From: Gallionella sp.
GTDB taxonomy: Bacteria > Pseudomonadota > Gammaproteobacteria > Burkholderiales > Gallionellaceae
Assembly (NCBI GenBank): GCA_028710565.1
Contig: JAQTTV010000005.1
Span: forward strand, 62,001 to 126,000
Direction of reading: 5' to 3'
Length of the DNA stretch: 64,000 bases
Below are positions 47,031 through 55,286 of this stretch, in pieces (positions within the stretch are counted from its first letter, which is position 1; every line of letters starts with the position of its first letter). Under the pieces are notes generated by a model that was not told the origin of the DNA, made no database searches, and saw nothing but the letters and a program-made list of their open reading frames with translations. A program made the translations under genes and the position numbers.

Positions 47031-47096
47031 ATGAAATCGACAAATATGCGGGGGGGGGGGGGGGTAACCCTGCCCAGCTGGAGGGTATGGCCATGA
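47031..47096 (+). CDS. leader frame containing the G tract
   Basis: A 21-codon frame with a strong AGGAGAGGGG site at 47013-47022 and an 8-base spacer. It reads MKSTNMR-GGGG-VTLPSWRVWP and its TGA (47094-47096) overlaps the downstream ATG (47093) as ATGA. The 15-G tract is inside the frame. One extra G would fuse it in frame with the HD-GYP protein; one fewer would end it at a TAA at 47065. It is therefore a likely slippage switch. Confidence 0.5.
   Translation: MKSTNMRGGGGVTLPSWRVWP
47050..47064. repeat. homopolymeric 15-G tract
   Basis: Fifteen consecutive G residues, the longest homopolymer in the window, lying 28 bases before the preferred HD-GYP start. Tracts of this length slip during replication and commonly cause phase variation. 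An assembly error of the length is possible. Confidence 0.9.
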
Positions 47097-48925
47097 ACCC
47101 CGAAACCTGGCGCTATATTTTCGACGCCATCGACGCCCCGATATTCCTGCATGACCATGAATACCACGTGCTGCTGGCTAACCGCGCCTATTGCCGCGCC
47201 GCCCGCGTTGCCGAGGCGGAAGCCTTGGGCAAACCCTACTACGAAGTCTTTCCGCGCGGCCCCGGCCCCCTGCCCGGATGCCGGGATACGCTAGCAAACG
47301 GCCACGTCGGTAAAGAGGAAGAGGTGAGCGTCGGGGAAAAGCGGTTTCTCTCCACGGGTTACGCGGTGCGCGACGACCAGGGCAAGCTGCTCTACGCCCT
47401 GCACATCTTCAGCGACATTACCGAGCAACGGCAGGCCGAGGCGGCGCTGCGCCGTAGCGAGGCCGAAACCCGGCTCCTGCTGGATACACTGCCGCAGAAG
47501 ATCTTTTACAAGAACCAGGATTCCGTTTATGTCTCATGCAACGCGGCCTATGCGCGCGATCTGGGCATTGCCGCCGCCGAGATTAAGGGGCGCAGCGATC
47601 TTGATTTCTACCCGAAGGAACTTGCCGAAAAATATCGCACCGACGACCACAGGCTGATGGCGACGTGCAAACCTGAGGATATCGAGGAGGTGTATCTCAA
47701 GGACGGTCAGGAGTGCTGGGTGCATACCGTCAAGACGCCGACGTGCGGCGAGACGGGCGAGCCCACCGGCATCCTCGGTATCTTCTGGGATGTCACCGCG
47801 TTGCGGCAGGCACAGGATCGTCTCGTCCGCCTCAACCGTATGTATCGCACCATCAGCCTGTGCAACCAAGCTCTGGTGCGCAGCGAGGATGAATTGGCGC
47901 TGGCCAACACGATGTGCGAGGTGCTGGTCGAGGCGGGCGGCTACCGTGGCACCTGCGTGATGTACGGAGCGAGCGCGGCGAATGCCGTGACCGTGGCCTG
48001 CGCCGGCTTCAGCGTGGAGGAGACCAGGCTGGTGCTGGAAGTCGGCCAGCGCAAGGCGGAAGAGATCGACCGGCTGTACCTGAGGCAGAGCCTGCCCGAC
48101 GTGAGGCACGATCTCTCGCGGGAAGCCCCGGTCTTCGCGGAGGCCGGGGCACGCCTGGGAGTGGCCTCGACGGCGGTGATTCCCCTCGTGGTGAACGGCA
48201 CCCTTCTCGGCGTCCTGTGGGTGGGCAGCAAGGAGGCCGGCGCCTTCGATGACGAGACGGTGGCCCTGCTCATGGAGATGGCCGGCGATCTTTCCTTCGG
48301 CATCGGCAATCTGCGCGCCCGCGCCGAGCGTTTGGGCATCCTGGAGAAGCTCGAACTAAGCCTCGACCATGCGGTTACGGCCATTGCCGCCACGGTGGAA
48401 ATGCGCGATCCTTACACCGCCGGCCATCAGCGCCGGGTGGCGCTTCTGGCGGCGGCAATCGCGAAGGAAATGGAGCTGCCGGAGCAGCAAGTGGAGGGCT
48501 TGCGCATGGCAGGGGTGGTGCATGACATCGGCAAGATTCACGTTCCCGCCGAAATCCTGTCCAACCCCAGCAAGCTGACTGCGGCCGAATTCGAGATCAT
48601 CAAGACCCACCCCCTGGCCGGTTACGACATCCTCAAGGGCATCGACTTTCCCTGGCCGGTGGCGGAAATTGTCTATCAGCATCACGAGAAGCTGGATGGC
48701 TCGGGCTACCCGCGCGGGTTGAAAGGCGAGGAAATCCTGTTGGAGGCGCGCATCCTCACGGTGGCGGACGTGGTGGAGGCCATGGCCTCGCATCGCCCCT
48801 ACCGGCCGGGGTTCGGTATTTTCCCGGCCTTGCAGGAAATTGCCCGCAACAGGGGCAAGTTTTACGATGAGCGTGTGACCGGGGCCTGTCTGCGCTTGTT
48901 CATGGAGAAGAATTACGAGCTGTAG
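47093..48925 (+). CDS. PAS-PAS-GAF-HD-GYP cyclic-di-GMP phosphodiesterase
   Basis: A 610-residue sensor-effector protein. PAS-like domains span about residues 5-120 and 125-245, a GAF domain about 265-420, and an HD-GYP domain from about 430. Metal ligands are in HDIGKIHVPAEI near residue 477, and HHEKLDGSGYPRGL near residue 530 carries the GYP motif. It should degrade cyclic-di-GMP in response to a signal sensed by PAS/GAF. The start at 47093 has GGAGGG about 7 bases upstream; the in-frame ATG at 47087 is too close. The gene is richer in G+C than neighbouring genes, which suggests transfer. It is preceded by the G tract. Confidence 0.85.
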   Translation: MNPETWRYIFDAIDAPIFLHDHEYHVLLANRAYCRAARVAEAEALGKPYYEVFPRGPGPLPGCRDTLANGHVGKEEEVSVGEKRFLSTGYAVRDDQGKLLYALHIFSDITEQRQAEAALRRSEAETRLLLDTLPQKIFYKNQDSVYVSCNAAYARDLGIAAAEIKGRSDLDFYPKELAEKYRTDDHRLMATCKPEDIEEVYLKDGQECWVHTVKTPTCGETGEPTGILGIFWDVTALRQAQDRLVRLNRMYRTISLCNQALVRSEDELALANTMCEVLVEAGGYRGTCVMYGASAANAVTVACAGFSVEETRLVLEVGQRKAEEIDRLYLRQSLPDVRHDLSREAPVFAEAGARLGVASTAVIPLVVNGTLLGVLWVGSKEAGAFDDETVALLMEMAGDLSFGIGNLRARAERLGILEKLELSLDHAVTAIAATVEMRDPYTAGHQRRVALLAAAIAKEMELPEQQVEGLRMAGVVHDIGKIHVPAEILSNPSKLTAAEFEIIKTHPLAGYDILKGIDFPWPVAEIVYQHHEKLDGSGYPRGLKGEEILLEARILTVADVVEAMASHRPYRPGFGIFPALQEIARNRGKFYDERVTGACLRLFMEKNYEL

Positions 48926-48996
48926 CGTATAACTCCACGCTCATCCTTGCCCTTGATGAGGCCTGTATATTCATGCTCTTGATTCTTGGCGTGCCG

Positions 48997-49848
48997 CTAT
49001 CGAGTTTCGTTTCGTGATGCACCACCGTAAGATACCGCGTTCGCCCCAAAAAATTCACGAATCAGGAAGTCTTCCAGTCCCGCGTTATCTTCCAGGCGAG
49101 CGGACAGAACGACCACGCGGGCTAGGCGTTGCGATTCCCAATTGAAATATCCCTGGTAATATTTTCGAATCAGCACAATCATGCTGCGAACGGTTGCGCT
49201 CTCCACATCACCATTTGGACCTGCATCGACTTCGATCACTTCGCGGCGTACATTATTAAAATCCTTGGTCCAGCCGCGAAATGAAAATTTCGCAGTACGA
49301 GCATCCATACTGATCATTTGAAATACGCCGTTCGTGCCTTGCGGTTGGAGATTGCGCATGATGTTCGCCATCCTGATTTCGTCAGCCGACGGCCCACGCT
49401 GTCGAGCTGTCGCTTCCTCATTTGCACGCGTGGCAGCCATCTCGGCGGCGTGCTGGCGCGCTCTGGCCGCATTGATGTAGGACATCATGTCCGTTGGCGG
49501 CGCCATGTCTGGTGCTGACTCAGCGACTGCCGGAATCTCCGGCGCCGCAGGTCGGCTCTCTGTGAGAGGGGCGCGGGGTGGTGCAGCGTGGCGAGGCTTG
49601 ACAGCAGACTCGTTTTTATCGGGCAATCGTTTGGGTTGCACATCCGGGCTTTCCCCCGGCGACGCGTCAGGCAATTCCACGAAGCTTGCTTCTATGGGCA
49701 AGGATGTCGTTGTTCCGGTTTCTGGAGGATTTGGTAAATAACCCAAACCCAGAATGATCAGCAGCCAGAGGATTGCCGCCAGCGGCATGGGCCACCAGAG
49801 CCGGATTTCTCTAATCGGGAAAACGGGCAGGTTTACGGCATTATTCAT
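48997..49848 (-). CDS. TonB-like protein with noncanonical C-terminus
   Basis: A 283-residue protein with one N-terminal membrane helix (MPLAAILWLLIILGLGYL, about residues 21-38), a Pro-rich periplasmic linker and a conserved C-terminal domain. This is the TonB/TolA-like architecture, and the gene is the third of an ExbB-ExbD operon. The usual TonB C-terminal YP..A...G..G.V motif is not visible; instead there is a SFRGWTKDFNNVRREVIEVD block. It may deliver energy from the ExbBD motor to an unknown outer-membrane partner. Its ATG overlaps the exbD stop by 8 bases. Confidence 0.6.
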   Translation of the reverse strand: MNNAVNLPVFPIREIRLWWPMPLAAILWLLIILGLGYLPNPPETGTTTSLPIEASFVELPDASPGESPDVQPKRLPDKNESAVKPRHAAPPRAPLTESRPAAPEIPAVAESAPDMAPPTDMMSYINAARARQHAAEMAATRANEEATARQRGPSADEIRMANIMRNLQPQGTNGVFQMISMDARTAKFSFRGWTKDFNNVRREVIEVDAGPNGDVESATVRSMIVLIRKYYQGYFNWESQRLARVVVLSARLEDNAGLEDFLIREFFGANAVSYGGASRNETR

Positions 49849-50242
49849 GCTTTACCGCGATCAGAAAATTTCTGGCGCCGGCAGCCCTTGCCTGCAACAT
49901 CGCCTGCACTACGATGCCCTGTGGTGCTGCATTATCCGCTGACACGATAACGCTGGACTGCGCATCACTCAGCAGTGGGCCGAGTGTGGCAGCGAGAGTT
50001 TGCAGGGTCACCGGCGTGCGGTTGACGAGGATTTTGCTATCGGCGGTCAGCGTCAAGGTGACTGGCGTATCCGTCTTGAGCTTTTCGGCTTTTCCCTGCG
50101 GCAGATTCACCTGCAGCGAGTCGAGGTTCTGCATGGCTAATGAAGACAGCATGAAGGTCGCCAGCAGGAAGAACATCACGTCGATCATCGGGATGATTTC
50201 GATGCGCCCCTTGCGATATGTCCTGGGTTTACGCAGTTTCAT
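49841..50242 (-). CDS. exbD: ExbD/TolR-family biopolymer transport protein
   Basis: A 133-residue protein with an N-terminal soluble segment, one membrane helix bearing the conserved Asp (IIPMIDVMFFLLATFML, about residues 15-31), and a periplasmic domain. ExbD/TolR proteins combine with ExbB/TolQ to use the proton gradient. It overlaps the exbB gene by 14 bases and the downstream TonB-like gene by 8 bases. Confidence 0.88.
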   Translation of the reverse strand: MKLRKPRTYRKGRIEIIPMIDVMFFLLATFMLSSLAMQNLDSLQVNLPQGKAEKLKTDTPVTLTLTADSKILVNRTPVTLQTLAATLGPLLSDAQSSVIVSADNAAPQGIVVQAMLQARAAGARNFLIAVKHE

Positions 50243-50873
50243 GGGTGTTACCCTGGTCCAGGCGAATGTGATCGATCAGGCGGGTGCCGAGGCGCTCCAT
50301 TTCGTCCATCGTCTGCGATTGCACGCGAGAGAAATAATTAAATCCGAACAAGGAAATCAATGCAATCAACAAGCCGATGGCCGTTGCAATGAGCGCCTGG
50401 GCCACGCCGCCCGTCACCCCCGTGGGATTCACAATGCCACTGCCGCCGATGATCTTGAAGGCATCCATCATTCCGCCTATAGTTCCCATCAGCCCGAGCA
50501 AGGGCGCGGCGGTGACGATGGTCTCCAGCACCCAAAGCCTGCTTGCAAGGGATGTTTCGATCAACTGGGCTTCGTCCGCTGCACGGGATTCGGTCCACCA
50601 GGCGGGATGGTGGCGGTTGGCGATCACCACCTCGAAAAACCGCCTGAAGTAATGGCGTTCATCCAGGCCGTAGAGTCTTTTGTCCAGCTCTTCCCAGGCG
50701 AAGCCGTAAGTTTCGACGAGCTTGAGCAAGTTAAGCGGCAGGCGGGCATAACGCCAGTAGATAAATGCCTTCTCAAGCATAATGGACAGAGCGATAACCG
50801 CCAGCAACGATAATGGCAGGATGATCATCCCGCCGAGTTTTATGGCGATCCAGGTTTCTTGCAGGTATTGCAT
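50229..50873 (-). CDS. exbB: MotA/TolQ/ExbB-family proton channel protein
   Basis: A 214-residue protein with three membrane segments (about residues 15-35, 122-145, 160-185) and the family motif LETIVTAAPLLGLMGTIGGM near residue 108. It is the first gene of the ExbB-ExbD-TonB-like operon and forms the motor with ExbD. ATG at 50873 has no strong ribosome site. The naming ExbB rather than TolQ is based on the neighbour being ExbD-like and on length; the exact role is unproven. Confidence 0.87.
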   Translation of the reverse strand: MQYLQETWIAIKLGGMIILPLSLLAVIALSIMLEKAFIYWRYARLPLNLLKLVETYGFAWEELDKRLYGLDERHYFRRFFEVVIANRHHPAWWTESRAADEAQLIETSLASRLWVLETIVTAAPLLGLMGTIGGMMDAFKIIGGSGIVNPTGVTGGVAQALIATAIGLLIALISLFGFNYFSRVQSQTMDEMERLGTRLIDHIRLDQGNTHETA

Positions 50874-50935
50874 GGTTGTCTCCGAATTGTGAAGGTGTTT
50901 TAAACGGGGGTAAGGCAGGAATGTGCTGTGTATTT

Positions 50936-52093
50936 TTAGAACTCAATGCTCAGCGCGATGGAGCCATAAGTCTGGCTTGGTCCCTGCTCCTTGAATTCCC
51001 GCGAACGGTAAACGCGCATCACGGCTAACTTGGCGCCGTGCCCGGCCACCATGCCGTGAGCGCTGACCCCGATGGCAGCCTGTGCAACCCAGGGTCGGCG
51101 AGTGACGCTGTGGCTTGATTGAAAGAGGTTGCCGTCGAGTGAAAAATCATGCGCGACGAGTTTTGTTTCCATCGTCCCAAACAGATGAATACCCGGCTGC
51201 GGCCTGACAACCGTTGTATCTCCCGAGCCGCCGTGAATGGAGGCGGATGGCGGACGATTTTCTGCGCCGGGTCTGATCGGATAGGTGCCAAAATCGTTCG
51301 GCAGATTCCAGCCGATACGCCCCTCAATGCCCAGGGTGGCAGAGGTTTCAATGTTACCCAGTCGCAGGCCCAGTGAGCGTATCGAATCGGCAGAAAAACC
51401 CGGCATGATCGCGCCCGTTCCGCGATAGTCCTTGAATTTGCGATCCATGGCCAATTGCAGCGCAGGCTCATTCTTCAACTGATGTTGCCAGCCGAGAAAT
51501 TTCGCGGCGCCGATCACATCGTGAACCAGGTTTTGTGACTGTTCCGCGAGAGACAACGGGCCGATGACACCCAGGGTTATCTCGCGCGTATCGAGTATTT
51601 CCGAGTTGCTTTGTGGTCCATGTTTCCGGCGATTCCACGACATGCCCACGTACAGTAAGCCCGCATAAGGCCGATCATTCTGGATCAGATCGGCCCTGGT
51701 AAAATCTTTCGGTGTGAACATGGACTGGCCAAATTTCACCACCACGTTTTGCGTATGCGCGGAGTTTTCCTCATCGTACCAAAAACCGGGGTTCAGAAAT
51801 TTGATGAGTTCCGCATGCAGTCGCACTGGTGTGGGCAGGCATTCGGTTCGAAGCTTGCCGGTGATGTCGTGCGAAACAGCGGTGAATGCCACACCGCTCG
51901 TGTAGTTCTGGTCGGTGCCGGTAAAAAGGTCGTTCTCCAGCCTTGCTGTTCCCCCGCGAAATCTGACTACCTCATCTGCCTTGCAATCCCCGATGCCAGA
52001 GGCGTTTTCACTGGCGGCCTGTGCAGGCACGATGTGTAAAAATAGCGCCAGCGCCCACGCGATCAGCCCATGCCTTGTCGTCAGATACATCAT
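50936..52093 (-). CDS. LpxR-like lipid A deacylase (DUF2219)
   Basis: A 385-residue outer-membrane protein of the DUF2219/LpxR family, which removes the 3'-O-linked acyloxyacyl group of lipid A. A signal peptide (YLTTRHGLIAWALALFLHIV, cleavage after AQA near residue 26) starts the protein. ARLENDLFTGTDQNYTSGV near residue 48 holds the Asn-Asp and Thr active-site region, RPYAGLLYVG near residue 142 is conserved, and the protein ends in an aromatic Phe, as expected of a beta-barrel. I start it at 52093, where the signal peptide begins; an upstream TTG reading to 52183 is unlikely. Function inferred from family. Confidence 0.8.
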   Translation of the reverse strand: MMYLTTRHGLIAWALALFLHIVPAQAASENASGIGDCKADEVVRFRGGTARLENDLFTGTDQNYTSGVAFTAVSHDITGKLRTECLPTPVRLHAELIKFLNPGFWYDEENSAHTQNVVVKFGQSMFTPKDFTRADLIQNDRPYAGLLYVGMSWNRRKHGPQSNSEILDTREITLGVIGPLSLAEQSQNLVHDVIGAAKFLGWQHQLKNEPALQLAMDRKFKDYRGTGAIMPGFSADSIRSLGLRLGNIETSATLGIEGRIGWNLPNDFGTYPIRPGAENRPPSASIHGGSGDTTVVRPQPGIHLFGTMETKLVAHDFSLDGNLFQSSHSVTRRPWVAQAAIGVSAHGMVAGHGAKLAVMRVYRSREFKEQGPSQTYGSIALSIEF

Positions 52094-52279
52094 GAAAGTA
52101 GGAAAGTTAGTGAAAAATTCATGCGGGACGCACCTGCGGCAGCGCGAATTATTCGCGGGTGTCACCGAGGCCTTCATGGCCAACGGCTCGTGAAACCCGT
52201 ATGCCGCAAACCGCTGGCGATGTGCAGGAAGAAATAACAGGAACTGGTCACTTCGCGTGCGGCTCCGAAAAAGAGAGTT

Positions 52280-53008
52280 TCACGCCGCCCCCACGCCTGC
52301 TGACGCTGTCCGAACGTGGGTGCCCGCCAGCCAGTCGAGCAACTCATGCATGGCGTGGTTGATGGTGTCGAAACGGCGCGCGTCCGCAAACATCACCTGC
52401 GGCGTTTGGATGTAGCGGCCTTCGACGAGTTCGTCTTCGCCATGGGCGATGATCTGCCACGCGCTGGCCGGGGTCGTCTCCAGATGAAACTGCAACCCGA
52501 CGACCCGTTCGTCGTAAACAAAAGCCTGGTGCGCGCAGCCAGCGCTGCGTACGGTGTGTACTGCATCAACCGGGATATCGAAAGTGTCTCCGTGCCAGTG
52601 GAAAGCATCGAGTTGGCGGGGGAATGCGGCAAATAACCTGCTGCCGGATGCGGCCCCGGTCGTTTCGACCGGGAACCAGCCGATTTCCTTGTCGCTATTG
52701 GCATACACCTTTGCACCAAGCACATCGGCGATGAGTTGCGCCCCGAGGCAGATGCCGAGCACGCGCCGACCGGCGGTGATGGCCTGTCTGATGAAGTGTT
52801 TTTCATCCGCGAGCCACGGGTAGCGGGCCTCTTCGTAAATATTCATCGGCCCGCCCATGATTATCAGCATGTCCACGGTTTCGACCATCGGCAGTGGCTC
52901 ACCCCGGTAGAAACACGTCCCACTGAGGGTATGCCCTTCCCGTTTAATCCAGTCCTTGATGCTTCCCAGTCCTTCAAACGGTACGTGCTGCAAATAATGT
53001 ATGTTCAT
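52280..53008 (-). CDS. class I glutamine amidotransferase-like protein
   Basis: A 242-residue GATase type-1 protein. The catalytic Cys is in LGICLGAQLIADVLG near residue 96, and His-Glu are in VVGLQFHLETTP near residue 182. Similar proteins are GMP-synthase-like but act without a fused synthetase domain; the amino acceptor is unknown. It is a separate gene, 186 bases before the LpxR-like start. Confidence 0.88.
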   Translation of the reverse strand: MNIHYLQHVPFEGLGSIKDWIKREGHTLSGTCFYRGEPLPMVETVDMLIIMGGPMNIYEEARYPWLADEKHFIRQAITAGRRVLGICLGAQLIADVLGAKVYANSDKEIGWFPVETTGAASGSRLFAAFPRQLDAFHWHGDTFDIPVDAVHTVRSAGCAHQAFVYDERVVGLQFHLETTPASAWQIIAHGEDELVEGRYIQTPQVMFADARRFDTINHAMHELLDWLAGTHVRTASAGVGAA

Positions 53009-53062
53009 CGCGGTTCCCCTTGTTATGTCGTTCGAACTTCGCTACAGGCGGTTTGCATGACA

Positions 53063-53470
53063 TCACGTCTGACGCCGTATCAACCGGTGCCAGGCGGTAG
53101 CCGCGATTGTCACCCATACCAGCGTGCGCAGACTCATGGCGATTACCGTGCGCTGTTCGTAAACATCGCCGGAGTAGACGTGTACACCGAAGGCTGCGAA
53201 GGTGAGCGCTGTCGAGGCGGCGAGGCCGGCGGCCAGCCAAGCTGACCAGCGTTGCTGTAGCCACAGACCGATGCCGGCGATAACATAGGCGAAGCCCGCA
53301 ACAAAATTAAACCAGAGCACGAACGGTACATAGTTGCCGGCCATGGCGCGCGCCGCCTCATCGCCAAACAGGACTGTGCCGCCTTCCTTGACGGTCAGCA
53401 GACCGAAACCGATTGCAATCAGGGAAATCGCCCATATAACGAGCCCGCGTTGTTGTGTATGTGTATTCAT
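53063..53470 (-). CDS. small four-helix membrane protein
   Basis: A 135-residue protein with four probable helices (about residues 8-28, 46-66, 72-92, 108-127). NYVPFVLWFNFVAGFAYVIA is the clearest part. No catalytic residues are seen. Function unknown. Confidence 0.65.
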   Translation of the reverse strand: MNTHTQQRGLVIWAISLIAIGFGLLTVKEGGTVLFGDEAARAMAGNYVPFVLWFNFVAGFAYVIAGIGLWLQQRWSAWLAAGLAASTALTFAAFGVHVYSGDVYEQRTVIAMSLRTLVWVTIAATAWHRLIRRQT

Positions 53471-53505
53471 GGAGTTGCTCCTGTAATGCTAATAATTGAA
53501 TAGAA

Positions 53506-53958
53506 TCAAATGGTAGCGTCTTTCTTGCCATAGAAATGTTCCACGAAGGGTTTGCGGAATTCGCTATGGCAACTGTAACAGCTGGTCTGGAGTTTCTGGA
53601 AGGCAAGAATCACACCCTGTCCGTCTTTGGCCTTTGCCGCCTTGCCTACCGCCAGCGCCTGTTCGTGAGTTTCGCCGTCATAGGTCTTGAATTTTCCCAT
53701 GTTGGTGCCCATGAAGCCCATGATGCGCATTTTTTCTGAGAATGGCGGCTGGGGGTGGTCGGCGACCAGGGGGGCGGTTTTTTCCACCTGATCCCAGTCC
53801 CCACGGGAAATGCCGTCAGTGATGACTTGCATATTTTTGCCCAAGTCCTTCATGACTTGTTGCAAGGCGAGCGGCTCGTCCGCCCGTGCGCCAGATACGA
53901 CAAAGAGCAGAGAGGAAGCGGCAAACAAATTGATGATAAGAGTGCGGGTGTTTTTCAT
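53506..53958 (-). CDS. periplasmic c-type cytochrome (C-terminal CXXCH)
   Basis: A 150-residue exported protein: the signal peptide is MKNTRTLIINLFAASSLLFV with cleavage after ARA near residue 26. A single heme motif CYSCH sits near the C-terminus (about residue 131), the arrangement of cytochrome c'/c556-like proteins. It is paralogous to the protein at 61214-61645, sharing EPLALQQVMKDLGKNMQ. The ATG at 53958 is preferred to longer readings because it begins the signal peptide. Likely a periplasmic electron carrier or gas/metal sensor; which is not visible. Confidence 0.85.
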   Translation of the reverse strand: MKNTRTLIINLFAASSLLFVVSGARADEPLALQQVMKDLGKNMQVITDGISRGDWDQVEKTAPLVADHPQPPFSEKMRIMGFMGTNMGKFKTYDGETHEQALAVGKAAKAKDGQGVILAFQKLQTSCYSCHSEFRKPFVEHFYGKKDATI

Positions 53959-54000
53959 GTCAGGTTGTCCTCGGGTAAATAAATTTATGTAGTCAATCAA

Positions 54001-54023
54001 CGGGGCGCAAAATTTGCGCCCCG
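54001..54023. terminator. perfect 23-bp palindrome, likely terminator
   Basis: CGGGGCGCAAA-A-TTTGCGCCCCG is a perfect dyad located downstream of the Gly-rich protein gene (54148) and upstream of the cytochrome gene. The T run is short (TTAATT), so its terminator strength is uncertain. Confidence 0.55.
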
Positions 54024-54147
54024 TTAATTCAGGCTGCGGTTGAAAGGGTGACGTTACTTTGTTTAAGTTGGCACATGTCAGATTCCTCTTTTTGCAATAT
54101 TGTCCAGTGCGGCTGGTACGCGTAGCGTGCATTCGTTGTTTCTTGCA

Positions 54148-54507
54148 TCAGCGGCGTCCGGTGCCGCCTCTGCCGTAGCTTCCGCTTTGCATACTCCCTG
54201 TGTTGGCACCGGATCCGCCGCGCACGGTATTACGTTCATTGCGTGAGAAGTAGCCTTGCCCATAGCTGCTGCCTGCACCCCGTTTTTCCATTTGCTCACG
54301 GCCACTGGTGCCGGATTCGCGCATCTGGCCTCGCTCTTCAGGACTGAATCCATCCATTCGATTGCGCATTTGTTCGCGGTAGGCGTCGTATTCCTCATAG
54401 CTCATGCTTCGCAGGCGTTCCATGTCCGGAACCGCAAATTCCTGCGCCGCAGCCGTGGCAATTGACAGGCCGAGGATGAGCGGGGCGGTAAGGGTTAAAA
54501 CATTCAT
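54148..54507 (-). CDS. small exported Gly/Arg-rich protein
   Basis: A 119-residue protein with a signal peptide (NVLTLTAPLILGLSIATAAA, cleavage near residue 22), a middle with YEEYDAYREQMRNRM and FSPEERGQMRE, and a tail rich in G, S and R. It resembles the protein at 54804 in layout (charged PEER repeats, Gly-rich tail). The ATG at 54507 was chosen as the first residue of the signal peptide with an AGGA site. Periplasmic, role unknown. Confidence 0.7.
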   Translation of the reverse strand: MNVLTLTAPLILGLSIATAAAQEFAVPDMERLRSMSYEEYDAYREQMRNRMDGFSPEERGQMRESGTSGREQMEKRGAGSSYGQGYFSRNERNTVRGGSGANTGSMQSGSYGRGGTGRR

Positions 54508-54683
54508 ATGCAAAGATCCTGTTATCTTCAATTCAAAAAGTGTTTTAAGCGCACATGGCTATTTACAATGCGAACTGCGGTCATGTATCCGGCGGGTAAA
54601 TTCCGGATTGTTTCTCCTCGCTATGAAATCATTGCGAGGAGAAACAGAACCGTGCTTAGGGAAGCACTGATTTATTCGGTTTT

Positions 54684-54750
54684 GTCGTTCCCGCGCAAGC
54701 GGGGACCCAGTTAAATCAAGGCACTGGGTCCCCGCCTTCGCGGGGATGAC
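54684..54750. repeat. extragenic palindromic (REP-like) hairpin
   Basis: GTCGTTCCCGCGCAAGCGG and on (54684-54711) pairs with the complement at 54723-54750 with one or two mismatches around an 11-base centre. The repeat style (GTC-TTCCCGCG-AAGCGGG) is that of common extragenic palindromes in proteobacteria. Confidence 0.7.
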
Positions 54751-54803
54751 GAATAAGTCAGTATCTCCTTAGGTTGCTGCTGTGCGGATAGGCTTATCCC
54801 AGA

Positions 54804-55106
54804 TCAGCGTCCGCCCCTGCCATGCCCGCCACCGCCGCCGTTACGCCCATATTGTCCGCCCGACCCGGAACCATCGCGCGCCATGCTGCCTTGTCCCTGG
54901 CCGCCGCTTCCCTGGCTTCGGGATTCCTGTTTTTCAGCGCGTTGTTCCGGGGTCATGCTGGCCTGTTTTTCGGCGCGATAAGCTTCGCGCTCCTGCTGGG
55001 TCATGCGTGACGGGTCTGCATTGACGGGCTCATCCGCAAAACTCGGACCAGTAACGGCAAGGCCGAAAACAAGTGCAGCGTTGTAAAAAAAGTTTCTGGT
55101 GTTCAT
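54804..55106 (-). CDS. small exported Gly-rich protein
   Basis: A 100-residue protein with a signal peptide (NTRNFFYNAALVFGLAVTG, cleavage after FA near residue 25), a charged middle (MTPEQRAEKQESR) and a Gly/Ser/Arg-rich C-terminus. The start at 55106 has CTCCT (AGGAG) 6 bases away; the ATG at 55109 is an alternative. It is transcribed divergently from the two-component system and resembles the protein at 54148 in layout. Function unknown. Confidence 0.7.
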   Translation of the reverse strand: MNTRNFFYNAALVFGLAVTGPSFADEPVNADPSRMTQQEREAYRAEKQASMTPEQRAEKQESRSQGSGGQGQGSMARDGSGSGGQYGRNGGGGGHGRGGR

Positions 55107-55286
55107 CATTGACTCCTGTGGGTAGGTTTAAGTTGTGTTGTCACTATCAGGTCGCGTTACTGATGTGGCCATAATGACGGGCAGGCGTTGCGTAACGATT
55201 TCCGCATTGCTGCAAATTGTTACGATGTGTTACCGGGGGCTTGTCACCCGTTACAGCGGGAAGCACTCTCCTGTATAGTAAAAAAC

